The notes under the pieces were generated by a model that saw only the letters and a list, made by a program, of their open reading frames with translations, did no database searches and was not told the origin of the DNA. The translations under genes were made by a program, and so were the position numbers. From the NCBI GenBank assembly GCA_002686265.1, contig NZBA01000050.1, positions 395,955 through 459,954 on the forward strand: a stretch of 64,000 bases of DNA. The letters are read 5' to 3'. The DNA comes from Planctomycetota bacterium (GTDB taxonomy: Bacteria > Planctomycetota > UBA1135 > GCA-002686595). This document shows positions 24,984 to 33,622 of this stretch, piece after piece. Within the stretch, counting starts at the first letter, position 1. Each line of letters opens with the position of its first letter.

Positions 24984-26075
24984 GTCCTTGGCGAAGACGG
25001 CGTAGGTCCGGTCGGGAGGGCCGGCGGCCGAGAGGATGCTGGGCCCGTCGCCGACGAGGGCGCCGGTGGCGTGGGCGTACCCTCCGCGGGAGCAGAGGTC
25101 GAGCCCGTGGGCCATGATCTCGTAGATGAGGTTCGTCTTGCGGTAAGGCTGAGTGACGCCGAAGACGAAGAACACGACCCGGTCTCGTGGATCCCGGGCC
25201 AGGGGGCCGAGTTCGCTCCCGTCGCCGTCGAGCTCGCAGAACGCACGGGAGAGGTCCTGGTAGCCGAAGCTGAAGCCGGCGATCTCGCCCGTCTCCGGCA
25301 CCTCCCAGCGGGTCAGGAACTCGGGGCGGGACAGGTCGAGGAGCGGCGCGAAGGCCTGGCGGAACTCGGGCAGGTCGATTCCGGCGCAGTGGTAGTTCTC
25401 GGCAAAGCACTCCATGATCATCGGGTGCAGGCGGTCGAGTTGCTCCCCCAACGAGGAGCTCGTCGCGTCGATCGCCCGGTACTCCCCCGCCCCCTCGCTC
25501 CGCCGGGTCAGGCCGGCGGCCACGGCGGCGCCGATCCCGCCGAGGACCTCGCGGGGCAGGTCCCAGCTACGCCAGGTTGCGTGAGGCGCGTACCCGCCGG
25601 CCTCGACGAGGGCGCGATAGTAGGCGGGCGAGCGCGGCTCGCCGAGGAACGGCTCACGATCGAAGCCGTCGATCTGCAGGCGGTAGCCGCCGTAGACGCT
25701 GAGGTTCACCGGCCCGTGTACGACGCGGCGGCCCTCCCCCGCGAGCCAGGCCTCGGCCGCGGCGAAAAGGGCGGAGGCCACGGCGGTCTCGTCGACGGCC
25801 TCGAAGAAGCCGAAGTGCCCCGTGGCCTCGGCTGCCAGGCCCTCGTCAACCGAAGCGACGATGCGCCCGACGACCGCGCCGGAGCGCCGGCAGAGGAAGG
25901 GCTGCGCCCGGCCGTGGCGGAAGAACAGGTTCTCATCGGAGAGCTGGGCACGAACGCCCTCGCGCAGAGGCGGCACCCAACTGTGCTCCTCGCCGTAGAT
26001 CCGCCAGGGGAGCTCGATGAACTCCTCCAGGTCCGCTCCCGCTCGCTCGATCGCGGTGACTTCGAGTCCTTCCAC
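24975..26075 (-). CDS. YghO-like GNAT-fold acyltransferase-like protein
   Basis: The 366-residue protein starts with GTG at 26075, overlapping the TAG of the upstream phosphotransferase gene. It resembles the YghO-type, GNAT-fold proteins. The N-terminal part has WRIYGEEHSWVPPLREGVRA and FFRHGRAQPFLCRRSG; a central HGPVNLSVYGGYRLQIDGFD and PAYYRALVEAGGY follow; the C-terminal GNAT half has GFSFGYQDLSRAF and FVFGVTQPYRKTNLIYEIM. YghO-type proteins have not, to my knowledge, a settled biochemical role, but GNAT-superfamily enzymes are known as bacterial ceramide N-acyltransferases. In this operon, N-acylation of the amine made by the aminotransferase-reductase is a reasonable guess. Confidence 0.72.
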   Translation of the reverse strand: MEGLEVTAIERAGADLEEFIELPWRIYGEEHSWVPPLREGVRAQLSDENLFFRHGRAQPFLCRRSGAVVGRIVASVDEGLAAEATGHFGFFEAVDETAVASALFAAAEAWLAGEGRRVVHGPVNLSVYGGYRLQIDGFDREPFLGEPRSPAYYRALVEAGGYAPHATWRSWDLPREVLGGIGAAVAAGLTRRSEGAGEYRAIDATSSSLGEQLDRLHPMIMECFAENYHCAGIDLPEFRQAFAPLLDLSRPEFLTRWEVPETGEIAGFSFGYQDLSRAFCELDGDGSELGPLARDPRDRVVFFVFGVTQPYRKTNLIYEIMAHGLDLCSRGGYAHATGALVGDGPSILSAAGPPDRTYAVFAKDLR

Positions 26076-28780
26076 TAGCTCGCCTCCTCTCGCCCATCGG
26101 TGCCGCCGCCGGAGGCGGCGCGGATCGTTCCTCGGTCGCCGTCGAGGGTCACGACCTCGCCGTCGGACAGCACGGAACACAAGTCCTTGACCGCCAGAAC
26201 CGCCGGGATGCCGTACTCGCGCGAGATGACCGCCGCGTGGGAGAGCAGGCCGCCGGTCTCGGTCGCCACCCCCGCCAACAGGCCAAAGCGCGGCGTCCAG
26301 CCCGGATCGGTGTAGCGCGTGGCGAGCAGGTCGCCCGCCTCGAGGCGGTCGGCGTCGAAGATGTCGCGGATGACCCTCACGCGGCCGGTCACGACTCCCG
26401 GACTGCACGGCACGCCTCGCAACTCGCCGCCGGCCGCGCCCCCCGCCGCCCGGGTCAGGGCGGCATAGCGGTCCCCGATCTCGTCGGGGTTGCGGTAGTG
26501 GCGGAAGGAGCGGTAGTAGAGGCGGTTTCGCATCACGAGGTCCGCGATCGCCTCCCGCGTGCGCGCACCACTCATCACCGCCAGCAGCTCGTCAACCGAC
26601 AGGAAGAAGACGTCGTCCGGCACGGCCAAGAGGCCCGCATCCACCAAGCGCTCCGCCACCGCCAGGGTGAAGCGGCGCACGAAGAAGTAGAAGCGGGTCG
26701 AGAGGTCGCGTAGCTCCTCACGCCACCACAGGAACTCGCGTAGGCGGTCGAGCTTGGCGGCGAGGGAGCGGCGGCGGTACCAGGGGGCGAGGCGCAGCAC
26801 GCGCTCGCGCTCGGCGCGGTAGGCCTCGTGGGCTCGCGCATTCGCGCTGCGCGGGTCGGCATCGTCGTCGAGCTGCAACAGCCCGCGGCAGTGCTCGACG
26901 ACGATGCGCGGGTCCTCGCCGTAGCGCGGGACCGAGAGATCGAGCTCGCGCGTCGCGTGGTGACGGGAGCGCCGGACCACCTCGGCCAGCTCGCCGAGAA
27001 AGTGCTCCTTGGATCCCTCGAGCATGGCGCGTGTCAGGTGCGCGTCGTCCGTGCTCGCCCAAGCCTCGCTCGCGGCGGGCGAGCCGCGGATCTGGCGGCT
27101 GACGTCCCACAGCTCGTAGTTTGGCAGAAGGTGCGAAACGTCGGTCAGTCCGGAGAAGAGGGTCAACAGGTCGACCTCTCCCCGGAGCTTGGCGAAGGCG
27201 CCCTTGTAGAGCGACTGCAGGTTCGAGTTGTTGTAGACGAGGGTGAAGTAGGTGCCCTCGCTCTGAAAGTAGTCCGGTCCGATCAGCTTCTCGTAGAGGG
27301 CGAACAGCTCCCTGCGCTCCAGGGTCGCCGGGTCGATCCCGTCCAGCTCGGCCAGGCGGCGGTTCTGGCGCGCGGTGTGCACCTCGAACAGGGCGCTCTG
27401 CTCCCGGATCGCGCGCTGGAGGGCCAGAAACACCCGCGCGGCGTTCCACAGGGTGCGCGGTGTGACCTTCGAGGTCAGCCCGCGCCCTTCGTAGGCGACC
27501 TCGATCCCCAGCTCCTCGTCGAACTCGCGCTCGACGAAGCCGGGGATGGCCAGGAAGCACTGCTTGACGCGTTGCAGGTTCCAGTAGGGGCGGCCGAAGA
27601 ACATGTCGCCCCAGCGGGTCCCCTCGTCGGTTCCCAACAGGCGTACCCTACTCAGGTACTCCGGCATCGTGCGCTCGAAGATCGTGTCGTAGAGCGACCA
27701 CATGAAGGGCGTGCAGACCGAGGAAGACACGCCGCCGTCCTTGAAGTCCGCGGTTGACCACTCGCCCGGGATGCCGCCGGTGCGGATGGTGGTGATCGGC
27801 CGCGCCTGCAGGACGAACAGCCGCCCGTCGGCAAAGGCGAACTCGATGTCCACCGGGAAGCCGTACTCCGCCTGGATGCGGACGGCGACGTCTCCGAGCT
27901 CGGCGACCTCCCCCCCCGTCAGCACCTCGCCGCGGCGCAGCTCCTCGCCGAGGGGCTCCTTGCACACGAGCTTCGGCGGTTCGCCGGCCACCAGCGCGTG
28001 GGTCTGGTCGGGAGCCGTGCGCTCGAGCTCGGCCCGCCGGTACCAGTCGTAGCGCACCTGTTCAGGAGTCACGCTGCCGCCGACGAGGGCCTCGCCCAGC
28101 CCGCGGCAGGCCTCGATGACCAGCTCGGTGTCGGCGCCGGTGAGCGGGTTCACGGTGAAGACCACACCACTCTTCTCGGCGGGGACCAGCTCCTGTAGGA
28201 CGACCGCGATCGAGAGGTCGGCGAGGGAGATCGCGTGGTCGAGGCTGTAGGAGAGCACGCGCTCGTTGAAAGCCGACGCCCAGCACTCCCGGATCGCGGC
28301 CCCGACCTGCTCCGCCCCGCTCGCCCCGAGCACGCTCGTGTACATCCCGGCGAAGGAGGCGCCCGCGAGGTCCTCCTTCGTGCCGCTCGAGCGCACGGCG
28401 AAGCGGATGCCCTCGCCGCGCGCCGCCACGAAGCTCTCCAGGTCGCGCGTCAATCCCGCGGGGAACGGCGCCGATACGATCGCCTCCCGGGCGCGCCCGG
28501 CGAGCTCGAGGCAGCGCTCGCGCTCCGCGGGCGGACAGGAGCGCACGGCGGCGACCGACTCACGCGCTCCGCCCTCGCTCACGAAGGCCTCGAACGCGCC
28601 GGTCGGGACCACGGCTCCGGGAGGGACGCGAAACCCCCAGCCGGCGAGGCGCACGAGTCCCTCGGCCTTCTTCCCCGCCGCGCCCAGGCGCGCGGGGTCG
28701 CGCGCCAGCTCCGCGAACTCCACCAGACACCCGCCAGCGTCCGTGGGCTCCACCTCGCCGCACTCAGTAGCTCGGCGCAT
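26075..28780 (-). CDS. ATP-grasp/His-domain phosphotransferase of rifampicin-phosphotransferase-like architecture (copy 2)
   Basis: The 901-residue protein shares the architecture of the gene at 19281 but is clearly diverged. It has AAGKKAEGLVRLAGWGFRVP, FAVRSSGTKEDLAGASFAGM and SIAVVLQELVPAEKSGVVFT in the ATP-grasp part, LQARPITTIRTG at its end, and a terminal His domain with His848 in TGGLLSHAAVISREYGIPAV. There is no PEP-binding barrel. A ~450-residue middle region presumably holds the acceptor. Its start overlaps the end of the aminotransferase-reductase gene by 17 bp and its stop overlaps the GNAT start, so the three genes are translationally coupled. A start at a GTG about nine codons in is also possible. 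Confidence 0.82.
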   Translation of the reverse strand: MRRATECGEVEPTDAGGCLVEFAELARDPARLGAAGKKAEGLVRLAGWGFRVPPGAVVPTGAFEAFVSEGGARESVAAVRSCPPAERERCLELAGRAREAIVSAPFPAGLTRDLESFVAARGEGIRFAVRSSGTKEDLAGASFAGMYTSVLGASGAEQVGAAIRECWASAFNERVLSYSLDHAISLADLSIAVVLQELVPAEKSGVVFTVNPLTGADTELVIEACRGLGEALVGGSVTPEQVRYDWYRRAELERTAPDQTHALVAGEPPKLVCKEPLGEELRRGEVLTGGEVAELGDVAVRIQAEYGFPVDIEFAFADGRLFVLQARPITTIRTGGIPGEWSTADFKDGGVSSSVCTPFMWSLYDTIFERTMPEYLSRVRLLGTDEGTRWGDMFFGRPYWNLQRVKQCFLAIPGFVEREFDEELGIEVAYEGRGLTSKVTPRTLWNAARVFLALQRAIREQSALFEVHTARQNRRLAELDGIDPATLERRELFALYEKLIGPDYFQSEGTYFTLVYNNSNLQSLYKGAFAKLRGEVDLLTLFSGLTDVSHLLPNYELWDVSRQIRGSPAASEAWASTDDAHLTRAMLEGSKEHFLGELAEVVRRSRHHATRELDLSVPRYGEDPRIVVEHCRGLLQLDDDADPRSANARAHEAYRAERERVLRLAPWYRRRSLAAKLDRLREFLWWREELRDLSTRFYFFVRRFTLAVAERLVDAGLLAVPDDVFFLSVDELLAVMSGARTREAIADLVMRNRLYYRSFRHYRNPDEIGDRYAALTRAAGGAAGGELRGVPCSPGVVTGRVRVIRDIFDADRLEAGDLLATRYTDPGWTPRFGLLAGVATETGGLLSHAAVISREYGIPAVLAVKDLCSVLSDGEVVTLDGDRGTIRAASGGGTDGREEAS

Positions 28781-31700
28781 CCTTGATCCGCCCCAGGGCG
28801 AAGCCGTGGCTCTCTGCCACCTCCATGATCGCCTCCACGCGCTCGATCGAAATGGACCCGAAGCTGTAGTGCTCGTCGATCCCCTCCAGCCCCATCAGCA
28901 TGGACTCACTGACGCAGGCATAGGTCTCCCCGGTCGCCACCGAGACGCCGGGGATGCGAAAGTCCTCGTTGCACGGGAGGCGCACGACTCCTCCGAGGAT
29001 CACGGTCACGTCTGGCCGCTCGGTACGCACGGACGGGTCGGTGTCGGTCGGCACCGAGATGTCGCAGATCACGACCGGTCCCTCGCCGAGCATGGAGGGA
29101 AAGAGGATCGGCGCGGGATCGTTGGTCGTGCTGACGATCAAGTTCGCGTCGGTCAGGTCGGACAGGTCCCCGCTGACGCGGACGGGAGCCTCGCGCCCCA
29201 GGGTCCGCTCGAGTTCGGCGAACAGCCACGGCCCGACGTCCTCGACCTGCTCGCTGCCGTTCAAGAGCCCCCCGACGGTCTCGCTCCTCCAGAGGGCGCC
29301 CGCGATCCCCCCGAGCGCGGTGCGCTCCGCGGCATCGCTCGCGCGCAGCGTGTCGAGGGCGGTTTCGTAGATGCGGGCGGCCACCGCTCGCAGGCGCCGC
29401 CGGTGGGCCGGCCGGCCGACGAGCAAGAGGCGCGGCACGCGCCGCGCCAGGAGCTCGCCGTAGACGCTGCCGATGTTGCCCAGGGCGCCGATGACGGCGG
29501 CGCTTCCCGCGGCGAACTCGATACCCTCCTCCTCCGCGGTCCGCACGAGCGCCTCGAACCCCATGGCGACCGTCAGGGAGTTCCCCGAGGTCAGGGCCAA
29601 GGGCCCGGTGTTCTTCACGTCCAGGCAGTTGTTGGTGATGATCGAAGTGAATCCGCCGTAGCCCATCACCTGGCAGCCCGTGCTCTTGGCCAACTCGACC
29701 GCGATGTCGATCTTGTCGTCGAGGAAGTGGCGGTTGCGCGCCCGCATGTGGGCGCCGATCGTCGCCGAGGACTCGAACAGGGCGATCAGCTGGAAGTCGA
29801 CCAGAGCGCCGCTCGCCGAGCGGATCGGGATCGCCGGCATCAGGAACGGATCGACGAGGTCCTTGAAGCGGTCCAGCAGAGAGCCCAACTGCTCCTCGGA
29901 GAAGCCCTCCAGGCCCGGATCGAAGTCGATCAGATCGCGCGGGTGGATGAAGTGCCCGAGGAAGGCGACCCTGCGCGCGGCGCGGGGAGGAGGAGGCGGC
30001 GGAGCGGGGCGCCTGCGGTCGGCGATGCCCTGGGGGTCGTCGGGGCTCTCCAGGCCGGCGATGAACTTCAACAACTCGTGCGTGTTCTGCTTCTCGATCG
30101 CCTCGCACAGCCGGCGGATCCCCTCGGCGAGGCGGTCGCAGTCGTCCTCGGTGATGCGGTAGGAGGGTTCGAGCCGCAGGGTGTCGCTGTTCGAGAGTGT
30201 CGGGAACACGCGCAGGCGGTGCTCGTGGAGCAGGTAGCCGGCGACGACGTAGCCGAAGAGGTGCTGCTGTCCGAGGGCGCGCAGGGTCGTGCAGGACGAC
30301 TCGGTCTGAGAGCACAGCTCCAGGCCGATCATCAGCCCGCGGCCGCGCACCTGTTCGATCACGCCGGGAAACTCGCTCCGAATGGCCTCGAGCCGCTCGA
30401 TCAAGCTCGCCCCAATGCGCTGACAGCTCGCGTACACCTCGTCGTCCCGCTCGAGCAGATTGAGCGCGGTCACGGCCAGTGCGGCGCTGTGGCAGTCCTC
30501 GGCGAAGGTCGAGGTGTGGATGCGGCCGAACCGCTCGTCGTACTGCGCGGCGTCCATCAACAGCGCGGAGACCTTCGCCATGCCGCCGCCGAGGCTCTTC
30601 GACAGCAGGTAGTAGTCGGCTACGACGCCTTGTTGCTCGGAGAACAGGAACGTCCCCGTGCGCCCCATGCCGGTCTGGATCTCGTCGAACACCAGGGGGA
30701 AGCCGCCCGCCGTCGCCTCCTCGCGGCAACGCTCCAGGTAGGCCTTTGGCACGACGTGAATCCCGCCCTCGCCCTGGATCGGCTCGACGAAGAAGCCGGC
30801 GATGTGGACCAGCGGGATCTCCTCCACCGAGAGCTCATCACCCTCGGCTCCGGCGCGCACAACCGGGCGGTAGAGGGTGCTCGTACGCCCCGCGACGGCC
30901 TCGTGCAGGGCCGCGACATCCCCGCAGGGCACGAAGGCTGCCTCGATGCCGAAGCCCACGAAGGGCTCGCGGTACTCGTCGCTATGAGTGAGCTGAACGG
31001 CTCCGCTCGTCTTGCCGTGGAAGGCCCGCTCGAGGGCCAGGAAGACGGGTTTCCCAAGCCCCTCGAGGGTCCCGCGGTTGACGGCGTCGAGGCGCTCGAG
31101 CGCCTCGGCCAACGCCCCCCCGCGCGCGTCGTCGTCCGCCTCCGGGCGGTGCACCAGGGTCCGCAGCTCCAGCACCGCCGTGGGCGGGTGCTCGGAGAGC
31201 TCGGCGGGGAGCTGTGGTGCGCCCACGACCTCGCGCAGCCGTCCACCAACGGCCACCCTCGCCAGGTCCCGGCGGCGCGAGATGCGGACTCCGTCGGCGC
31301 GCAGGTCCCGTACGAGGGCTCGCAGGCGGTTGTTCCAGACCAGGATCGCGTGCTTGATCGCGCCCTCGACCGCCTCGGCCCCGGAGTTGGCCAGGGTCGT
31401 CAGGTAGCGCCGCCCGGTGCGTCTGGCCAGCATCTCCCCCAGCCGCGCGCCGACCTTGGCTGCCTCCGGCCGGGCGCTGCCCTGGCTGTTGAAGGGCAGG
31501 CCCTCCGCCAGGGTCCTCTGGGCGCGGGCGACCAGCTCGGGGGGGTTGTGGCCGAACAACGCGGCCCCGAAGCCTCCCACGAAGTCACACACCTCGACCT
31601 CCCGTCCGTCCTCGCCGCGGTAGAACAGGGACGCTCCCTGGCCGCAGTGATAGACCTTGTCCATCCGCATGGCGTGCAAGCGCTTGCCGATCGAGGGCCG

Positions 31701-31808
31701 GCAGTGCTCGGTGTACCTGGCACTGTGAGATTGAGGCACGAGTTCACTGTGATCCGAAGCTCCCCGTCTCAAGGCGCGCGGGGGCGGGAGGCCCTGCATT
31801 CTACCCAA
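28764..31808 (-). CDS. Fused class-III aminotransferase and acyl-ACP-reductase-like protein (predicted fatty-amine synthase)
   Basis: This 1014-residue protein joins two enzymes. Residues ~45-590 are a PLP-dependent class-III aminotransferase: ANSGAEAVEGAIKHA, FVEPIQGEGGI, Asp375 in FDEIQTGMGRTG and the Schiff-base Lys404 in LLSKSLGGGMAK. A Pro-rich linker (601-608) leads to residues ~612-1010, which resemble cyanobacterial long-chain acyl-ACP reductase (AAR): MGYGGFTSIITNN, SGNSLTVAMGFEAL, the NAD(P) loop VIGALGNIGS at 772-781, ILGGVVRLPCNEDF, and Cys965 in YACVSESMLMGLEG at the position of the AAR acyl-thioester Cys. AAR releases fatty aldehyde; the transaminase could turn it into a primary amine. 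The start at 31808 is TTG; an ATG lies 9 nt inside. It heads the leftward operon. Confidence 0.85.
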   Translation of the reverse strand: MGRMQGLPPPRALRRGASDHSELVPQSHSARYTEHCRPSIGKRLHAMRMDKVYHCGQGASLFYRGEDGREVEVCDFVGGFGAALFGHNPPELVARAQRTLAEGLPFNSQGSARPEAAKVGARLGEMLARRTGRRYLTTLANSGAEAVEGAIKHAILVWNNRLRALVRDLRADGVRISRRRDLARVAVGGRLREVVGAPQLPAELSEHPPTAVLELRTLVHRPEADDDARGGALAEALERLDAVNRGTLEGLGKPVFLALERAFHGKTSGAVQLTHSDEYREPFVGFGIEAAFVPCGDVAALHEAVAGRTSTLYRPVVRAGAEGDELSVEEIPLVHIAGFFVEPIQGEGGIHVVPKAYLERCREEATAGGFPLVFDEIQTGMGRTGTFLFSEQQGVVADYYLLSKSLGGGMAKVSALLMDAAQYDERFGRIHTSTFAEDCHSAALAVTALNLLERDDEVYASCQRIGASLIERLEAIRSEFPGVIEQVRGRGLMIGLELCSQTESSCTTLRALGQQHLFGYVVAGYLLHEHRLRVFPTLSNSDTLRLEPSYRITEDDCDRLAEGIRRLCEAIEKQNTHELLKFIAGLESPDDPQGIADRRRPAPPPPPPRAARRVAFLGHFIHPRDLIDFDPGLEGFSEEQLGSLLDRFKDLVDPFLMPAIPIRSASGALVDFQLIALFESSATIGAHMRARNRHFLDDKIDIAVELAKSTGCQVMGYGGFTSIITNNCLDVKNTGPLALTSGNSLTVAMGFEALVRTAEEEGIEFAAGSAAVIGALGNIGSVYGELLARRVPRLLLVGRPAHRRRLRAVAARIYETALDTLRASDAAERTALGGIAGALWRSETVGGLLNGSEQVEDVGPWLFAELERTLGREAPVRVSGDLSDLTDANLIVSTTNDPAPILFPSMLGEGPVVICDISVPTDTDPSVRTERPDVTVILGGVVRLPCNEDFRIPGVSVATGETYACVSESMLMGLEGIDEHYSFGSISIERVEAIMEVAESHGFALGRIKDAPSY

Positions 31809-31843
31809 CGGTTACAGCCAATCAGACAGACGCGCCTTGGAAT

Positions 31844-31859
31844 GCGCCCGCTCGGGCGC
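31844..31859 (-). terminator. GC hairpin downstream of the 31873 gene
   Basis: GCGCCCG-CT-CGGGCGC is a perfect 7-bp inverted repeat 13 nt past the stop of the minus-strand gene at 31873-32778 and upstream of the aminotransferase-reductase gene. There is no T-run after it, so it is not a classical intrinsic terminator. It could still separate the two transcription units. Confidence 0.35.
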
Positions 31860-31872
31860 CGGCCCGCGGGGA

Positions 31873-32778
31873 TCAGGGCTGCTCGAGGTGCTCCCCGCTC
31901 TCGAAGAGCAGGATCGAACCGGCCACGACGTAGGTGGTCTGAAAGCGGGAGAAGGCGCCGACCGTGGTGGCGAATCCGGGCTCGAAGACGGACCCATCCA
32001 TGAACAGGAAGGCCGTGCCGTCGTCGGCCACGTGGCGCACGCGGCGCGTTTGGTAGGGAACCTCCTCGGCATCGCCGGGACCGCGCACGAACTCCGCCTG
32101 ACGGTGTCCCTGGCCCTCGAGCCAGATCCGCTGGCCGCCGGAGTGCAGAAAGGCGCGCGCTCGGGGGGCCAGGAAGTCCAGGGGTTCGCGCACGTCGACC
32201 CGGATCCCGTTCTCCAGCGTCAGCCGCTGCTTCTCGATGCGCGCGAGGCGCGTCCAGAAGCCGCCGCTCACCGGGCGGGCTCCCCCGCCGCCCGCTGACC
32301 GCCTCCGGCAGAGGTAGTGGACGAGCTCGGTCCCGCGCTCCTCGAGGGTGACCACCGCCGCCGCCGCGGGCCCCCGGCCGACGACCGTGCATTCCACGCG
32401 CAGCGGCGCGACGCCCAGGCGCGCGGGGAGCTCGAACAGGGCACTCTCGACGCCCCGGCGGCGCCACGCCTCGACCAGCACGGCGCCTCCCCCCAGGCCG
32501 GCGAGCACGGGCATGCCCGCCTGCTCCACGAGGCCAACCGACCACTCCTGGGGCAGTGTCCCAGGCCAAATCGCCCGCGTCGCCGTGCGGTCGAGGTGCC
32601 AGGAGCCGAAGATCTCCCCCGGAGCGGCTCGCGTGAACTCGTCGGGCAGCGCCTCGCCGGCGGCCGGCGCCTCCCCCGCCGCGTCGCTTCGTCCTCCACC
32701 CTGCCGGGAGGCGCCCAGGGCCATGCCCAAGACCGCCGTCACCAGCACCCACCTTCCGATTCCGATCGCGGCTCTCAT
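31873..32778 (-). CDS. Exported protein of unknown function
   Basis: The ATG at 32778 is chosen over the GTG at 32802 because GGAGG sits 6 nt before it. The 301-residue protein has a signal peptide (residues 1-25: AIGIGRWVLVTAVLGMALGA). The rest is unrecognised and beta-rich: VECTVVGRG, RIEKQRLTLENGIRVDV, GQRIWLEGQGHRQAEFVRG and FLFMDGSVFEPGF suggest stacked strands. The repeated strand pattern and the two LptF/LptG-like genes 0.8 kb away make an LPS-transport periplasmic role (LptA/LptC-like) conceivable, but I cannot show homology. Confidence 0.6.
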   Translation of the reverse strand: MRAAIGIGRWVLVTAVLGMALGASRQGGGRSDAAGEAPAAGEALPDEFTRAAPGEIFGSWHLDRTATRAIWPGTLPQEWSVGLVEQAGMPVLAGLGGGAVLVEAWRRRGVESALFELPARLGVAPLRVECTVVGRGPAAAAVVTLEERGTELVHYLCRRRSAGGGGARPVSGGFWTRLARIEKQRLTLENGIRVDVREPLDFLAPRARAFLHSGGQRIWLEGQGHRQAEFVRGPGDAEEVPYQTRRVRHVADDGTAFLFMDGSVFEPGFATTVGAFSRFQTTYVVAGSILLFESGEHLEQP

Positions 32779-33089
32779 CCCAGGCCTCCAGCAAGGGGAC
32801 ACGGACCGTTACTCGCGCACCCTAGCACTTCGCTCACCCGCGAAGTAAGGCCCTCCCGGCGGGAGTTCCTCGCTCCGGCCCCCACTGGCGGAGCTGCCCC
32901 AACCCCTCGCGAATGTCCGCGGCGAGCGCCGGCGCCCAGCCCGAGCGGCCCACCAGCCCTCGGGCAGATTCGCTCTCGCGCCGGTCAAGTAGGCACTTCA
33001 CGACCGGGACGCGCGCCGCCGGGTTGGGCCTGTGATGCGTCGGGCGTGACGGGAACCGGGGAGGGACACGGGCTAGGATGGGCCCCGCC

Positions 33090-33602
33090 ATGACCGCGCT
33101 CTCCAGCCGGACCGGCGCGCACACGGCGGGCCGCGCCCCCTTCGCCGCCTGGCGCAGCCTGCTGCTCCTCGCCGTGCTCGCCGCCCTCCCCTGTGCCTTG
33201 GGGTTCCCCCTCCCTCGGGCCTGGGAATCGGCCCTCAGCCCGCGCCTGCCCATGTGGACGGACGCGTCCTTCCGCGACGCTGAGCTCGTCCTGCGCGGTC
33301 CCGACGGCAGCCGGGTGCGACTGAACGCCTCCTCTCTGCGCCTCGAGGCGGCCCACACCCCGGGCCTGGTTTCCGCCGCCAAGGCGCTCGTCGCCCGCGA
33401 CGCCGTGCTGCGCCCCTTGGGGGCCGAGCGCCCGGCGTGGAGCTTCCGGCGCCTGGAGCTCACCCGTGAGAACGGCCCGCACGCCTGGTTCGGCCCCGTC
33501 GGGTGTACGCGAAGCGATGGGAGCGTCGAGGCGAGCGAGGCCTCCCGCGGTTCGCTCTCGATCGTCTCCGGCGAAGTGCGCTGGCGTCCGGCGAGCCGTT
33601 GA
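33090..33602 (+). CDS. Small exported protein, possibly LptC/LptA-like
   Basis: I take the ATG at 33090 because a TAGGAT -10-like box (33074-33079) overlaps the ATG further upstream at 33078; the transcript would then have a very short leader. The 170-residue protein has an N-terminal hydrophobic segment (residues ~22-40) and a beta-rich remainder: FRDAELVLRGPDGSRVRLNA, ALVARDAVLRPL, LSIVSGEVRWRP. The idea of strands carrying paired residues recalls LptC-type periplasmic proteins. It converges with two LptF/LptG-like permease genes 20 nt away. The assignment is weak. Confidence 0.5.
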   Translation: MTALSSRTGAHTAGRAPFAAWRSLLLLAVLAALPCALGFPLPRAWESALSPRLPMWTDASFRDAELVLRGPDGSRVRLNASSLRLEAAHTPGLVSAAKALVARDAVLRPLGAERPAWSFRRLELTRENGPHAWFGPVGCTRSDGSVEASEASRGSLSIVSGEVRWRPASR

Positions 33603-33622
33603 GCGAGGGCTATCGCCGCGGG

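Noticed and set aside
28266..32003. A 1245-codon plus-strand open frame
   Set aside because: It is antisense to the phosphotransferase and fusion genes, whose motifs are unmistakable. High GC keeps antisense frames open; the translation is low-complexity without any family motif.
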